From UBA10649 sp965227045 (lineage in GTDB: Bacteria > Actinomycetota > Actinomycetes > S36-B12): a stretch of DNA of 64,000 bases. The DNA lies in assembly GCA_965227045.1 (NCBI GenBank), contig OZ245718.1, positions 1,860,001 to 1,924,000 of the forward strand, given 5' to 3'. A program made the position numbers and the translations under genes. The notes beneath the pieces were generated by a model. That model had not been told where the DNA came from, did not search any database, and was given only the letters and a program-made list of their open reading frames with translations. This document shows, one piece after another, positions 50,786 through 58,425 of the stretch (position 1 is the first letter of the stretch; the number at the start of each line of letters is the position of its first letter).

Positions 50786-51433
50786 ATGACGGGACTCTTC
50801 GACGAATTCACCGGTGCTGCGCACGAACTTTGGGACGGATACATCCACCATCCTTTTATGGGCGGTGTGCACGATGGGACGTTGAGCCGGGATCAATTCG
50901 CCTTCTTCCTGGTCAACGACATGCCATACCAACGTGATTTCCTCAACGCGCTCCTCCTCGCCGCCACTCGCGAAGTTGAGCCAGACTCGCTACTGCGGAT
51001 GCGGTCGTTCATCGAGGACGAAGTTGAGTTCGAGATCGGACTGCTGGCGGAGCTCGGCGCGGACTGGACCTTCGACCGCTGGGCAGCGGGACCAGCGCGT
51101 GAGGGGTACATGAACCACCTCACTCGGGTTGCCCATGAAGGCTCGCTCGGTGAGGTCTGCGCATCGTTGCTCCCCTGCGCGGCGGGGTTCACGGGCGCCA
51201 TGGCGGAACCTGCTCCGAAGGAGGGCCTCCCGCCGATCTACCAGCGATGGCTTGAGTTCTACGAGCGCCCCGAGCAGTTCGAATTCTCAAGCGAACTGGT
51301 CGGAACCTTCGAGTCGGCGATGTCAAGTGCCAGCAGTGACGAGGTGGAGCGAGCACGAATGATCTTCACTCGGAGTGTGCAGCACCAGTTAGCCGTGCTC
51401 GACGCTGCATTTCGAGTTGCGGACAACTGGTAA
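50786..51433 (+). CDS. TenA/PqqC-fold protein (thiaminase II-like, atypical)
   Basis: 215 residues from ATG 50786 (a TTG at 50750 overlaps the -35). All-helical TenA fold: FFLVNDMPYQRDF (Asp45) and LLPCAAGF (Cys131). Compared with B. subtilis TenA, the nucleophile Cys is kept but the Tyr139 position is Phe135 and the Glu205 position is Gln201, so ordinary aminopyrimidine hydrolase chemistry is uncertain. TenA proteins hydrolyse C-N bonds of thiamine pyrimidines. Its promoter block is shared with the THI5-like importer operon, which links it to that substrate. Confidence 0.85.
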   Translation: MTGLFDEFTGAAHELWDGYIHHPFMGGVHDGTLSRDQFAFFLVNDMPYQRDFLNALLLAATREVEPDSLLRMRSFIEDEVEFEIGLLAELGADWTFDRWAAGPAREGYMNHLTRVAHEGSLGEVCASLLPCAAGFTGAMAEPAPKEGLPPIYQRWLEFYERPEQFEFSSELVGTFESAMSSASSDEVERARMIFTRSVQHQLAVLDAAFRVADNW

Positions 51434-51436
51434 CCG

Positions 51437-52282
51437 TCACTGCACGACGCTGAGAATCGACAGCGCGGTCACGATGATTGCCATACCCGCAACTTGTCCC
51501 TTGCCAAGCCGTTCACGGAACAAGATCAGGGCGAGCAGAGCCGCAATTGGTGCCATCTGAGACGAGACAACAGCTGTCACGGCGAGGTTCACTTCGGCAC
51601 CGATCGCATAGAAGCCGACGCCCAATAGGTCGCAGAGCCCCATCAGCACCAACAGCGGCGCGGATGAACGCGTGATGCGGAGTCGGCCCAGTAGTGCTAG
51701 CGGAATCAGGAGTCCGACGAGCGCGATCACTCGGCCGGGCAAAAGCAGCCAAGGCAGCGGCACCTCACCGCTCAGCACCCCGACGACGAAGAGATTGATC
51801 CCGAAAAAGACCGCACCTAGGCTCGCCAGCAGCGCAGCTCGTGCTGGGCGCTCGTTTGCGAAGGGAAGCGGGTCATGCGATCGGGTGGCGATGATGATCC
51901 CCAGGACGACCACGATAAGCAGAAATCCGATCACGGGCTCGAGCGAAGCCCCTGTGACAGTCGCGAGCACCGCTGCCACTGCACCCTCGGTCGCAACGAT
52001 CGGGGCTACTAGGCCCACCTTGCCGACTGCGAATGCGGCAAACACCGTGAGGAATCCAAAGAGGTTCGCTACTGCCCCGAAGAGGACCAAGGCGATCTGG
52101 CCCCCCGTGACGCCTTGCGGGATGCCGCTGGCGAAAACGAACGGCACGAGTATCAGCAGGCCGAATGTCGACGCCCAGGCGACGCTAAGAACCGGGCCGA
52201 GGGTGCGACTCGCACGAGCGGAAGCCAGGGTTCCGACTGCAAATGCGAGTGCGGCGGCCAGGCCGAAGATGAGGCTCGTCAT
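51437..52282 (-). CDS. EamA/DMT-family transporter
   Basis: 281 residues, ten transmembrane helices in two EamA halves. Last gene of the leftward operon from 57013, 12 bp after the deaminase gene. Drug/metabolite transporters of this kind export or import small polar compounds; here it may expel a deaminated product or take up a related base. Convergent with the TenA-like gene (3-bp gap). Confidence 0.88.
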   Translation of the reverse strand: MTSLIFGLAAALAFAVGTLASARASRTLGPVLSVAWASTFGLLILVPFVFASGIPQGVTGGQIALVLFGAVANLFGFLTVFAAFAVGKVGLVAPIVATEGAVAAVLATVTGASLEPVIGFLLIVVVLGIIIATRSHDPLPFANERPARAALLASLGAVFFGINLFVVGVLSGEVPLPWLLLPGRVIALVGLLIPLALLGRLRITRSSAPLLVLMGLCDLLGVGFYAIGAEVNLAVTAVVSSQMAPIAALLALILFRERLGKGQVAGMAIIVTALSILSVVQ

Positions 52283-52294
52283 TGCACGGTCGCG

Positions 52295-52741
52295 CTAGCG
52301 ACCGATGTCCTCAAACCACACGTGCGGATTGGCCCGCGTCCAAGCATCGAACATCTCTATCGTCGAATCATCGTGGAGGTGATGCACTCGGACACCTCGC
52401 TCGACGAGCAAGTCTTCGCTCTCACTGAAGGTTCGATTCTCTCCGATGACGATGTCGGAGATGCCGTAAATCATCGACGCGCCAGCGCACATGTAGCACG
52501 GCGACAATGTGGTGAAGAGTGTCATGCGCCCCCTCCATGCCGGGTCAGGACGGCCGGCGTTGCTCAGGCAGTCGATCTCTCCGTGGAGGATGGGGCTGGA
52601 CTTCTGGACGCGCTGGTTGTGGCCGGTCGCGACGAGCTCGTCGCCCGCGTAGAGCGCGGCACCAATCGGGATTCCTCCCTCCGCAAGTCCCTTGAGGGCC
52701 GCCTGCAGAGCTGCTTGGTAGCGGTCTTCAAGATCGTGCAC
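52295..52741 (-). CDS. Yeast-type cytosine deaminase (Fcy1-like) nucleobase deaminase
   Basis: 148 residues from a GTG 14 nt inside the upstream gene; the long upstream frame only shadows that gene. Zinc site HGE (His53, Glu55) and PCYMC (Cys82, Cys85). GHNQRVQKSSPILHGEI keeps the substrate Asn (Asn42), and the C-terminal WFEDIG (Asp145) matches the lid of Saccharomyces Fcy1 very closely. It should deaminate cytosine or a 4-aminopyrimidine of similar shape. Most bacteria use the unrelated CodA. In this operon a thiamine-type 4-aminopyrimidine is an attractive substrate, by inference. Confidence 0.88.
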   Translation of the reverse strand: MHDLEDRYQAALQAALKGLAEGGIPIGAALYAGDELVATGHNQRVQKSSPILHGEIDCLSNAGRPDPAWRGRMTLFTTLSPCYMCAGASMIYGISDIVIGENRTFSESEDLLVERGVRVHHLHDDSTIEMFDAWTRANPHVWFEDIGR

Positions 52742-53423
52742 AGCGAAACCCCGGCCCTCCTGCGAGCTCGTACCCGGAAAAGTCTGGGAGGGCGCCGCGC
52801 CGGAAACTGCACCGGGCGAACTCGTTCGTGTAGAACCACGACCCTCCGCGCAGGACCTTGCAACTGCCAGAGGCAGATGGCGACGAGGCGCTGCTACCGG
52901 GATATGGCTGGAGCGTGTCCTCCACCCACTCCTCGACATTCCCGACCATGTCGATGCACCCGAATGGGCTGACATTTCCTGGCAGGCTCCCGTTGGGAAT
53001 CGTTGTGCGATCCAAGGCTTTCGCCGAGTCCCAGATGTTGGCATTGCGCTCGATAAGAGTGTCGCCCCACGGCCACAAACGGCCATCCGTGCCTCTCGCC
53101 GCCTTCTCCCATTCCGCCTCCGACGGCAGACGCGCGTCACGCCAATCGGCATACGCGCGGGCCTCATGCCAAGTGACGCGCTCGACTGGGTGGTCTAGCA
53201 GTGACGGCAATGGACCTTCCTGAGGCCAGTCGGGGACCCAGTTGGCGGAGGTCGCCTTCACGTACTCGTAGAACTGCGCATTCGTCACGGGGTAGCGGTC
53301 GATCCAGTACCCATCGACTGAGACCAGGCGGACCGGGGCCTCGATGTCGAACCATTCGCTCCCCATGGTGAATTCGCCCGCAGGGATCCACACCATGTCG
53401 GTGACGACAGAAGTGACGCTCAT
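52728..53423 (-). CDS. Formylglycine-enzyme-fold (SUMF1/FGE-sulfatase domain) protein B
   Basis: 231 residues, FGE-sulfatase domain: MVWIPAGEFTMGS (10-22), PVTNAQFYEYV, HPVERVTWHEARAYADW, LPSEAEWEKAARG, GNVEEWVED, RGGSWFYTNEFARCSFRRG and GGPGFRC at the end. True FGEs have two active-site cysteines in GGSxxC(x4)C; here the first is replaced and only the second (ARCSFR) remains. So it is not a standard formylglycine generator. Starts by ATGA overlap with paralogue A. No sulfatase is in the window. Confidence 0.9.
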   Translation of the reverse strand: MSVTSVVTDMVWIPAGEFTMGSEWFDIEAPVRLVSVDGYWIDRYPVTNAQFYEYVKATSANWVPDWPQEGPLPSLLDHPVERVTWHEARAYADWRDARLPSEAEWEKAARGTDGRLWPWGDTLIERNANIWDSAKALDRTTIPNGSLPGNVSPFGCIDMVGNVEEWVEDTLQPYPGSSASSPSASGSCKVLRGGSWFYTNEFARCSFRRGALPDFSGYELAGGPGFRCARS

Positions 53424-54148
53424 GCCGATGCCCCGCTCGTCACGCAGCGAAACCCCGGACCGCCGAGCTGGCCGAACCCCGTGGTGTCCAGGTCAGGCGA
53501 CTCGAAACACCGATAAGAACACCGAGCGTGCGTCTGCGGGAAGATCCACGATCCCCCACGCAGCACCCTCATGCCGATGCCATAGCCAGCACTGGAATAT
53601 GCCGATCCCGGGTAGGCGCCGTACTCGTCTTCGCACCATTCCTCGCACAGCCCGACCATCTGCTCGCAGCCGTACGGGCTCGCTCCTTGAGGCCTCGCTC
53701 GCACGGACTCCGAATAGGCCCCCGTCACTGCGGCGGTCTCCCATGTCAGAGCGCAGTCCGCGTCAAATGAGTCGCCCCAGGGAAAGGAGCGCCGATCCGT
53801 GCCGCGTGCCGCCTTCTCCCACTCGGTCTCCCACGGAAGTCGCTTGCCTACAGATCGGGCGTACGCGGCGGCCTGCTCCCAGTTGACCTCTACAGGGTGG
53901 TCGTCCTTGCCGTCGGGAAAGGTTTCGTCGGCCCAATGTGCCGGGAGCGCAATACCGTCTGCGCTCGCGACGGCGAGGAACTGGGCATTCGTCACCAGGA
54001 ACCGGTCGATCCAGAAGTCGTCGACCCACACTTCGCGCTCCGGGGTCTCGCGATCGAACCTCTCGTCGCCCATGATGAACACACCTGCGGGAACGTGCAC
54101 CATGTGATCAAGGATGGCGGTCGCGCCGCCATGAATCTGCGCAGTCAC
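53420..54148 (-). CDS. Formylglycine-enzyme-fold (SUMF1/FGE-sulfatase domain) protein A
   Basis: 242 residues from a GTG with GAGG upstream. Same fold and landmarks as its neighbour: MVHVPAGVFIMGD, LVTNAQF, LPWETEWEKAARG, GLCEEWCED, RGGSWIFPQTHARCSYR and GGPGFRC. Again only the second FGE cysteine (ARCSYR) is kept. Tandem, divergent paralogues may form a heterodimer. FGE-fold proteins without the Cys pair include EgtB/OvoA oxygenase domains and PvdO; an oxidative or binding role on the imported heterocycle is possible. Confidence 0.9.
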   Translation of the reverse strand: MTAQIHGGATAILDHMVHVPAGVFIMGDERFDRETPEREVWVDDFWIDRFLVTNAQFLAVASADGIALPAHWADETFPDGKDDHPVEVNWEQAAAYARSVGKRLPWETEWEKAARGTDRRSFPWGDSFDADCALTWETAAVTGAYSESVRARPQGASPYGCEQMVGLCEEWCEDEYGAYPGSAYSSAGYGIGMRVLRGGSWIFPQTHARCSYRCFESPDLDTTGFGQLGGPGFRCVTSGASA

Positions 54149-54150
54149 TT

Positions 54151-54927
54151 CTACCTCACGTCAACAGAAGAATGCCAAGGGACGAATTTCCGCTCGGCGA
54201 GAGTTACCAATCCGTAGAAGATCAATGCGATGCTCGCCGAGACTGCGACCGCCGCCCAGATTTTCGCCGTGTTGTTGGTGTAAGCAGCAGTCAGGATCAG
54301 GTAGCCGATTCCCGCATTCGACTGAATGAACTCTGCGACCACCGCAGCGAGAACGGATGCGGCAGACGCGACGCGTAACGCTGCGAAGAAGAACGGGAGC
54401 GACGAGGGCATCCTGAGCTTGAAGAGTTCCTGGAAGCGGTTGGCGCTCATGACGCTGAAGAGGTCGACCTCGCGTCGATCTGCGGCCTTGAGTCCCTTCA
54501 GTGTGTAGATCACAACAGGGAAGAAAGTCAGGATCGCGGCGACGACGATCTTGGATGCCATCCCGAAGCCGAACCAGATGATCACCGCAGGCGCAATCGC
54601 GACGATTGGCACGTTGAGTCCCACTACGAGGAATGGAGACATTCCCTTTTCCAGGAAACGCCATGAGTCGATCACCAGGGCGCAGAACACCGCGAGGACA
54701 ACGCCAACCGTGAATCCGGCCAACGCCTCGACGAAAGTGATCCAGCCATTCCTCAAGAGAGAGGACGGATTCTTCATCGCTTCCGTGACGATTGCCTCGG
54801 GAGAGGGAAGGATGTACTTGGGCAGGCCGAACACGTTGACAGCCACGTACCAGATTGCGACGACGATCAGTCCCACAAGCAGAGCGGGCCACATGTGGCC
54901 TGCGGTCGTCTTGACCCTTGAGTTCAC
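54151..54927 (-). CDS. ABC transporter permease (ThiX/SsuC/TauC family)
   Basis: 258 residues, six transmembrane helices, BPD_transp_1 fold with the EAA-like loop around LKAADRREVDLFSVMSANRFQ (about 142-164). PSPEAIV near 41 is typical of nitrate/sulfonate/thiamine-precursor permeases. GTGA overlap with the ATPase gene. Works with 54924-55715 and the lipoprotein 55883-57013. Confidence 0.92.
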   Translation of the reverse strand: MNSRVKTTAGHMWPALLVGLIVVAIWYVAVNVFGLPKYILPSPEAIVTEAMKNPSSLLRNGWITFVEALAGFTVGVVLAVFCALVIDSWRFLEKGMSPFLVVGLNVPIVAIAPAVIIWFGFGMASKIVVAAILTFFPVVIYTLKGLKAADRREVDLFSVMSANRFQELFKLRMPSSLPFFFAALRVASAASVLAAVVAEFIQSNAGIGYLILTAAYTNNTAKIWAAVAVSASIALIFYGLVTLAERKFVPWHSSVDVR

Positions 54928-55715
54928 AGCGCACCTCGAGCCAGATCCGACGACGCGCCGTAGAGCGCATGCTCAGCGTCCAACCGGAGCGCGTTGAACT
55001 CATCGGAGAACATCTGTTCGTTGGTTCGTGGTCGAGGCAGGCCCACCGGGAACTCCTGGACGATTCGCCCCGGTCTTGCGGCCATGACTACGACCCGGTC
55101 GGAAAGCATGATCGCCTCCCGGATGTTGTGCGTCACAAAGAGGATCGTCGTGTTGCTGTTCGCGAAGACCTCGAGCAGCCAGCGATTCATAGAGTCTCTG
55201 GTGATCTCATCGAGTGCGGCAAACGGCTCGTCCATCAAGATGATGTCGGGCTCCATAACGAGGGCCCTCGCGATTGCCACGCGCTGCTGCATCCCGCCAG
55301 AGAGTTGACGCGGAAAGTGCTCCTTGAAGTCGGTGAGGCCCACACGCTCGATCATCGCCTCGGCTCGCGCCCGCGCAACGTCCTTCTTGACCCCGGAGAT
55401 CTCCATCGGCAGGAGCGTGTTCTTCATCACCGAACGCCATTCCAGCAGCGTCGCTGACTGGAAGACATAGGCAATGTGACGCTTGGCGATCGCCTCCTTC
55501 GGACTCAGTCCATTCACTGTCACTGACCCCGCCGAAGGCTGAATCAGATTGGCCACACAACGAAGCACGGTGGTCTTTCCACAGCCCGAAGGCCCGATTA
55601 AAGAGACGAACTCGTTCTTCTTGACGGTGAGGTTCACCGCCTCGAGCGCTTGGAACTTCCCGCTACCTGACGTAAACGTCACGCCGAGATCTTGGGCGAC
55701 GACTGCGGCTGTCAT
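54924..55715 (-). CDS. ABC transporter ATPase (ThiZ/SsuB/TauB family)
   Basis: 263 residues. Walker A GPSGCGKTT (about 42-50), signature LSGGMQQRVAIARAL, Walker B ILMDEPFAALD, H-loop FVTHNIREA. GGAGG precedes the ATG. Separated from the binding-protein gene by 167 bp containing a stable stem-loop, which probably lowers ATPase and permease output relative to the receptor. Confidence 0.95.
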   Translation of the reverse strand: MTAAVVAQDLGVTFTSGSGKFQALEAVNLTVKKNEFVSLIGPSGCGKTTVLRCVANLIQPSAGSVTVNGLSPKEAIAKRHIAYVFQSATLLEWRSVMKNTLLPMEISGVKKDVARARAEAMIERVGLTDFKEHFPRQLSGGMQQRVAIARALVMEPDIILMDEPFAALDEITRDSMNRWLLEVFANSNTTILFVTHNIREAIMLSDRVVVMAARPGRIVQEFPVGLPRPRTNEQMFSDEFNALRLDAEHALYGASSDLARGAL

Positions 55716-55802
55716 TTCGATCCTCCACGACGTTGCCTGCTCAGTACTTGCCGAACATTCCTATGACTTTGCACCATCGCCTCGCAGGCTGTGAGGAGGG
55801 AA

Positions 55803-55845
55803 CTGGGAAGGCTGCTCGGCATCGAGATGCGAGCAGCCTTCCCAG
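55803..55845 (-). terminator. Intra-operon stem-loop between receptor and ATPase genes
   Basis: 16-bp perfect stem (55803-55818 with 55830-55845, CTGGGAAGGCTGCTCG) with an 11-nt loop, 38 bp after the binding-protein stop. Likely a partial terminator or 3' mRNA stabiliser. The rest of 55716-55882 shows no gene. Confidence 0.75.
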
Positions 55846-55882
55846 GTCTTTCACGACCCATCGAGGAGGGACGGCGGCCGAG

Positions 55883-57013
55883 CTACCAGGTGATTTTCTT
55901 GTAGTCGGCCGGAACCGCATTGACGAACTGATCGGTGAACGAGCTAGCCACATCGGCAGGTGCCTCCAGCTGCCCTGCGGACAGTGCCGCATCCGCAGAC
56001 GACTGCCAGCTCTCTGTCGCAAGAACTCCGATGGATCCGGCGTCCGCGGCCGGGCCCTGGGCAATGAGCGCGCACATCTCCTGGACCTGGATTACCTGCA
56101 GGCCCAAGTCGAGATCGGGTGCCATGTCGACCGTGTACTGCGCGGCCTTGTTCTGGTTCTCAGGGCTCGAGCAGGTCCACTGCCAACCGCGCAGCGTTCC
56201 GGAGACGACACCCTGAACCACCTCGGGGCGCTCACTGATCGTGCTCTCGAGAGTTGCGATCGAGTCACCCGGAAGGAAGATGCCCACATCCGCCGTCCGT
56301 AGCTCGTTCACGGTCTCGCCGGGCTTGTAGCCCTCGTTGTAAACGATGTGCTTCTCGTTCCACTCCATCGCACTCGCGCAGTCGAACTGGTCTTGGAAGA
56401 ACTCCTCCATCGAGAACTTCTGCGGCAGCCACTCAACCTCGTCAACCGGGACACCCGCCTGAACGGCTGCCGCCTGAACGCCAGCCTCTCCGCCGCCAAC
56501 CCAGACGCCGACCTTCTTACCCTCGAGGTCGCCGAAGGACTTGATGCCCGTGGATGTCTTGCACATGAGGATGAGGCCGTCGGCCTGGTTGATTCCGCCG
56601 ACACCCACGATCGGAATGTCCTGGACACGGTTCGTGTAGACCCCGGCCGGGCTCAGGATCGCGAAGTCTGCCGAACCGGACGCCAGCAGCGCGCCGGCGC
56701 GGACATCTGGACCGCCCGGCACGATCTCCACGTCGAGACCTTCGTCGGCGTAGAAGCCCTCGCGTACTGCGGCGATCTGGCCGGCTTCCTCACCTTGGAT
56801 GACCCAAGGCTGGACCATCGTCACCTTCGTCAGTTCAGCGGGAGCTGCTGACTCGGCCGGAGCCTCCGATGCTGCTGCCGATGAATCAGCGGCTGGTGCG
56901 GACGAGGACTCCGAGGAGCTCGAACCCCCGCAGGCCGCGACGAGCGCGAGCGTCAAGCCGAGGCCGACGGCCAAGCCCAACGGTCGTTTCGCAAGATTGA
57001 CTGCGCTTCTCAC
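55883..57013 (-). CDS. NMT1/THI5-like ABC substrate-binding lipoprotein
   Basis: 376 residues from a GTG with GGAAGGGG five bases upstream. Lipobox LVAAC (Cys28), a Ser/Ala/Glu linker to about 65, then a type II periplasmic binding domain of the NMT1/THI5 (ThiY/SsuA) group: VTMVQPWVIQGEEAG, EGFYADEGLDVEIVPGG, LASGSADFAI. ThiY members bind formylaminopyrimidine and other thiamine precursors. First gene of the seven-gene operon, 109 bp downstream of promoter block 2. Confidence 0.92.
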   Translation of the reverse strand: MRSAVNLAKRPLGLAVGLGLTLALVAACGGSSSSESSSAPAADSSAAASEAPAESAAPAELTKVTMVQPWVIQGEEAGQIAAVREGFYADEGLDVEIVPGGPDVRAGALLASGSADFAILSPAGVYTNRVQDIPIVGVGGINQADGLILMCKTSTGIKSFGDLEGKKVGVWVGGGEAGVQAAAVQAGVPVDEVEWLPQKFSMEEFFQDQFDCASAMEWNEKHIVYNEGYKPGETVNELRTADVGIFLPGDSIATLESTISERPEVVQGVVSGTLRGWQWTCSSPENQNKAAQYTVDMAPDLDLGLQVIQVQEMCALIAQGPAADAGSIGVLATESWQSSADAALSAGQLEAPADVASSFTDQFVNAVPADYKKITW

Positions 57014-57121
57014 TAGAACCCCTTCCAAGACTCTCTGGGTCCCGAGCACCTCCGAAGGGGCGATCAGGTTGGGCAGCGATCCGCGCCAGCCGTCCCGTAT
57101 TCGCATACGACACCAGGCCAG

Positions 57122-57179
57122 TAACAAAGTCAAGCATGTTTATACGATTGTTCCTCGACGAAACATACATTTAATGTCC
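57122..57179. promoter_or_regulatory. 58-bp promoter/operator block, copy 2 (importer operon)
   Basis: Inverted relative to copy 1 at 50704-50761 and 49/58 identical with no gap, so it reads leftward to the binding-protein gene. It has the same 20-mer (57160-57179) and the same TTGACT -35 (57127-57132 on the minus strand), with a TCGTAT-like -10 17 nt further. The remaining 57014-57188 spacer has no gene. Confidence 0.8.
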
Positions 57180-57188
57180 GACACGAAA

Positions 57189-58232
57189 CTAGCCTTGGTT
57201 CGCAACGGAAATCGGCTCTGCGTCGTAAAGCACACTCGCTGCTGAACCGAGCACACGGGCTGCATCGTCGGCATCGAATGCTTCGTTGATCGCGTCAATA
57301 CATGCGACCGGATCCGAGATCGAGAACGGATGGTCGGTACCAAACATCAGGTGCTCCGTTCCGACCAGATCGGCCGCTGCCTGGAGCGCGCGAGGGTGGT
57401 AAAGCACAGCATCGAGATACAACCTGTCGAGTACTTCGCTCGGCTGGGTAGGCATGCGCTCGGCCAGAGCAGGGTCCGACCGCCAGCCCGCGTCCAGACG
57501 TCCGGCGAGGTACGGGATCGTCCCGCCACCGTGTGATCCGATGATCTTGACCTTGGGGTAACGGTTCAACACGCCCGCGAAGATCAACCGACACAGGGAG
57601 ATCGTCGTCTCAAGAGGGAAGCCGACAGCAACAGGCATCGCATGCCCGAAACCCTCGAGTTCGTTCATCGCCGAACCGTGGTGCGGGTGAACGAGCAACG
57701 GGAGGCCCGTCTCGTCGAGCGCCTCCCAGACTGGGTCAAGCTCCGGGTGGTCGAACGTGAGACCCGCCAGTCGTGTACCTGTGATCGCGCCAAAGAGGTT
57801 GGCTGTGCTGGCGATTTCATGAATCACCGTGACGACACCCTCGACACCCTGACCCGGAAGCACGCCCATGCCGAGGATGCGGCCCCCAGTCTTTTCGCGA
57901 AGACCCGCGAAGTCTTCGTTGAATCTCCGTGCGATCTCGAGACCTGTCGGCGCATCCCACGCATCGAGCCAAGGATTGCCCAGAGACAGGATCGTCTGAC
58001 TGATGTTGAACCGATCCATGAACTCGAGCTTTGCTTCCACTGACCAGAAGTCCTCGGAGATCGGGCGCCCGCCATCCGGCACAGACTCCTCTTCGGGGAA
58101 GATCACGAACTTCTCACCGTCCGCATCTTCACTTACTCGAGGGATCTCAGTTCGTGACTTCAGCAGGTCGATGTACCACCGCGGATACAAGTGCGAGTGG
58201 ATGTCGATGATAGAAACCTCTTGCTGCGGCAC
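57189..58232 (-). CDS. Amidohydrolase-2 family protein (ACMSD-like decarboxylase/hydrolase)
   Basis: 347 residues from a GTG with GAGG seven bases upstream. TIM-barrel metal site: DIHSHLYP (HxH near residue 11), HPHHG, GSHGGG and FGTDHPF. The family includes alpha-amino-beta-carboxymuconate-semialdehyde decarboxylase, 5-carboxyvanillate decarboxylase and related hydratases. Lies directly upstream of promoter block 2 and divergent from the ALDH/SDR pair, so it may act on a later ring-opened or aromatic intermediate. Confidence 0.9.
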   Translation of the reverse strand: MPQQEVSIIDIHSHLYPRWYIDLLKSRTEIPRVSEDADGEKFVIFPEEESVPDGGRPISEDFWSVEAKLEFMDRFNISQTILSLGNPWLDAWDAPTGLEIARRFNEDFAGLREKTGGRILGMGVLPGQGVEGVVTVIHEIASTANLFGAITGTRLAGLTFDHPELDPVWEALDETGLPLLVHPHHGSAMNELEGFGHAMPVAVGFPLETTISLCRLIFAGVLNRYPKVKIIGSHGGGTIPYLAGRLDAGWRSDPALAERMPTQPSEVLDRLYLDAVLYHPRALQAAADLVGTEHLMFGTDHPFSISDPVACIDAINEAFDADDAARVLGSAASVLYDAEPISVANQG

Positions 58233-58425
58233 TGCTCGTCCTCTCCTCGGGAGTAGCACTGTTGCACGTGTGAATGTTCAGCATGTTTCTGCGGTGTCGA
58301 TACATGCGGAGGGCCAAAAGCCTTTGACCTGCTTGATGTTTTGACTATAGCCTCCAAACTTCAAGTGCCTGCAGTGAATCTAGTTTGTGTGCTTCAACCG
58401 ACGACGAGAGAGCAGAAGTGACAGC

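Noticed and set aside
52728..54148. Formylglycine-generating system for sulfatase maturation
   Set aside because: The catalytic Cys pair is incomplete in both proteins and no sulfatase gene is in the window.
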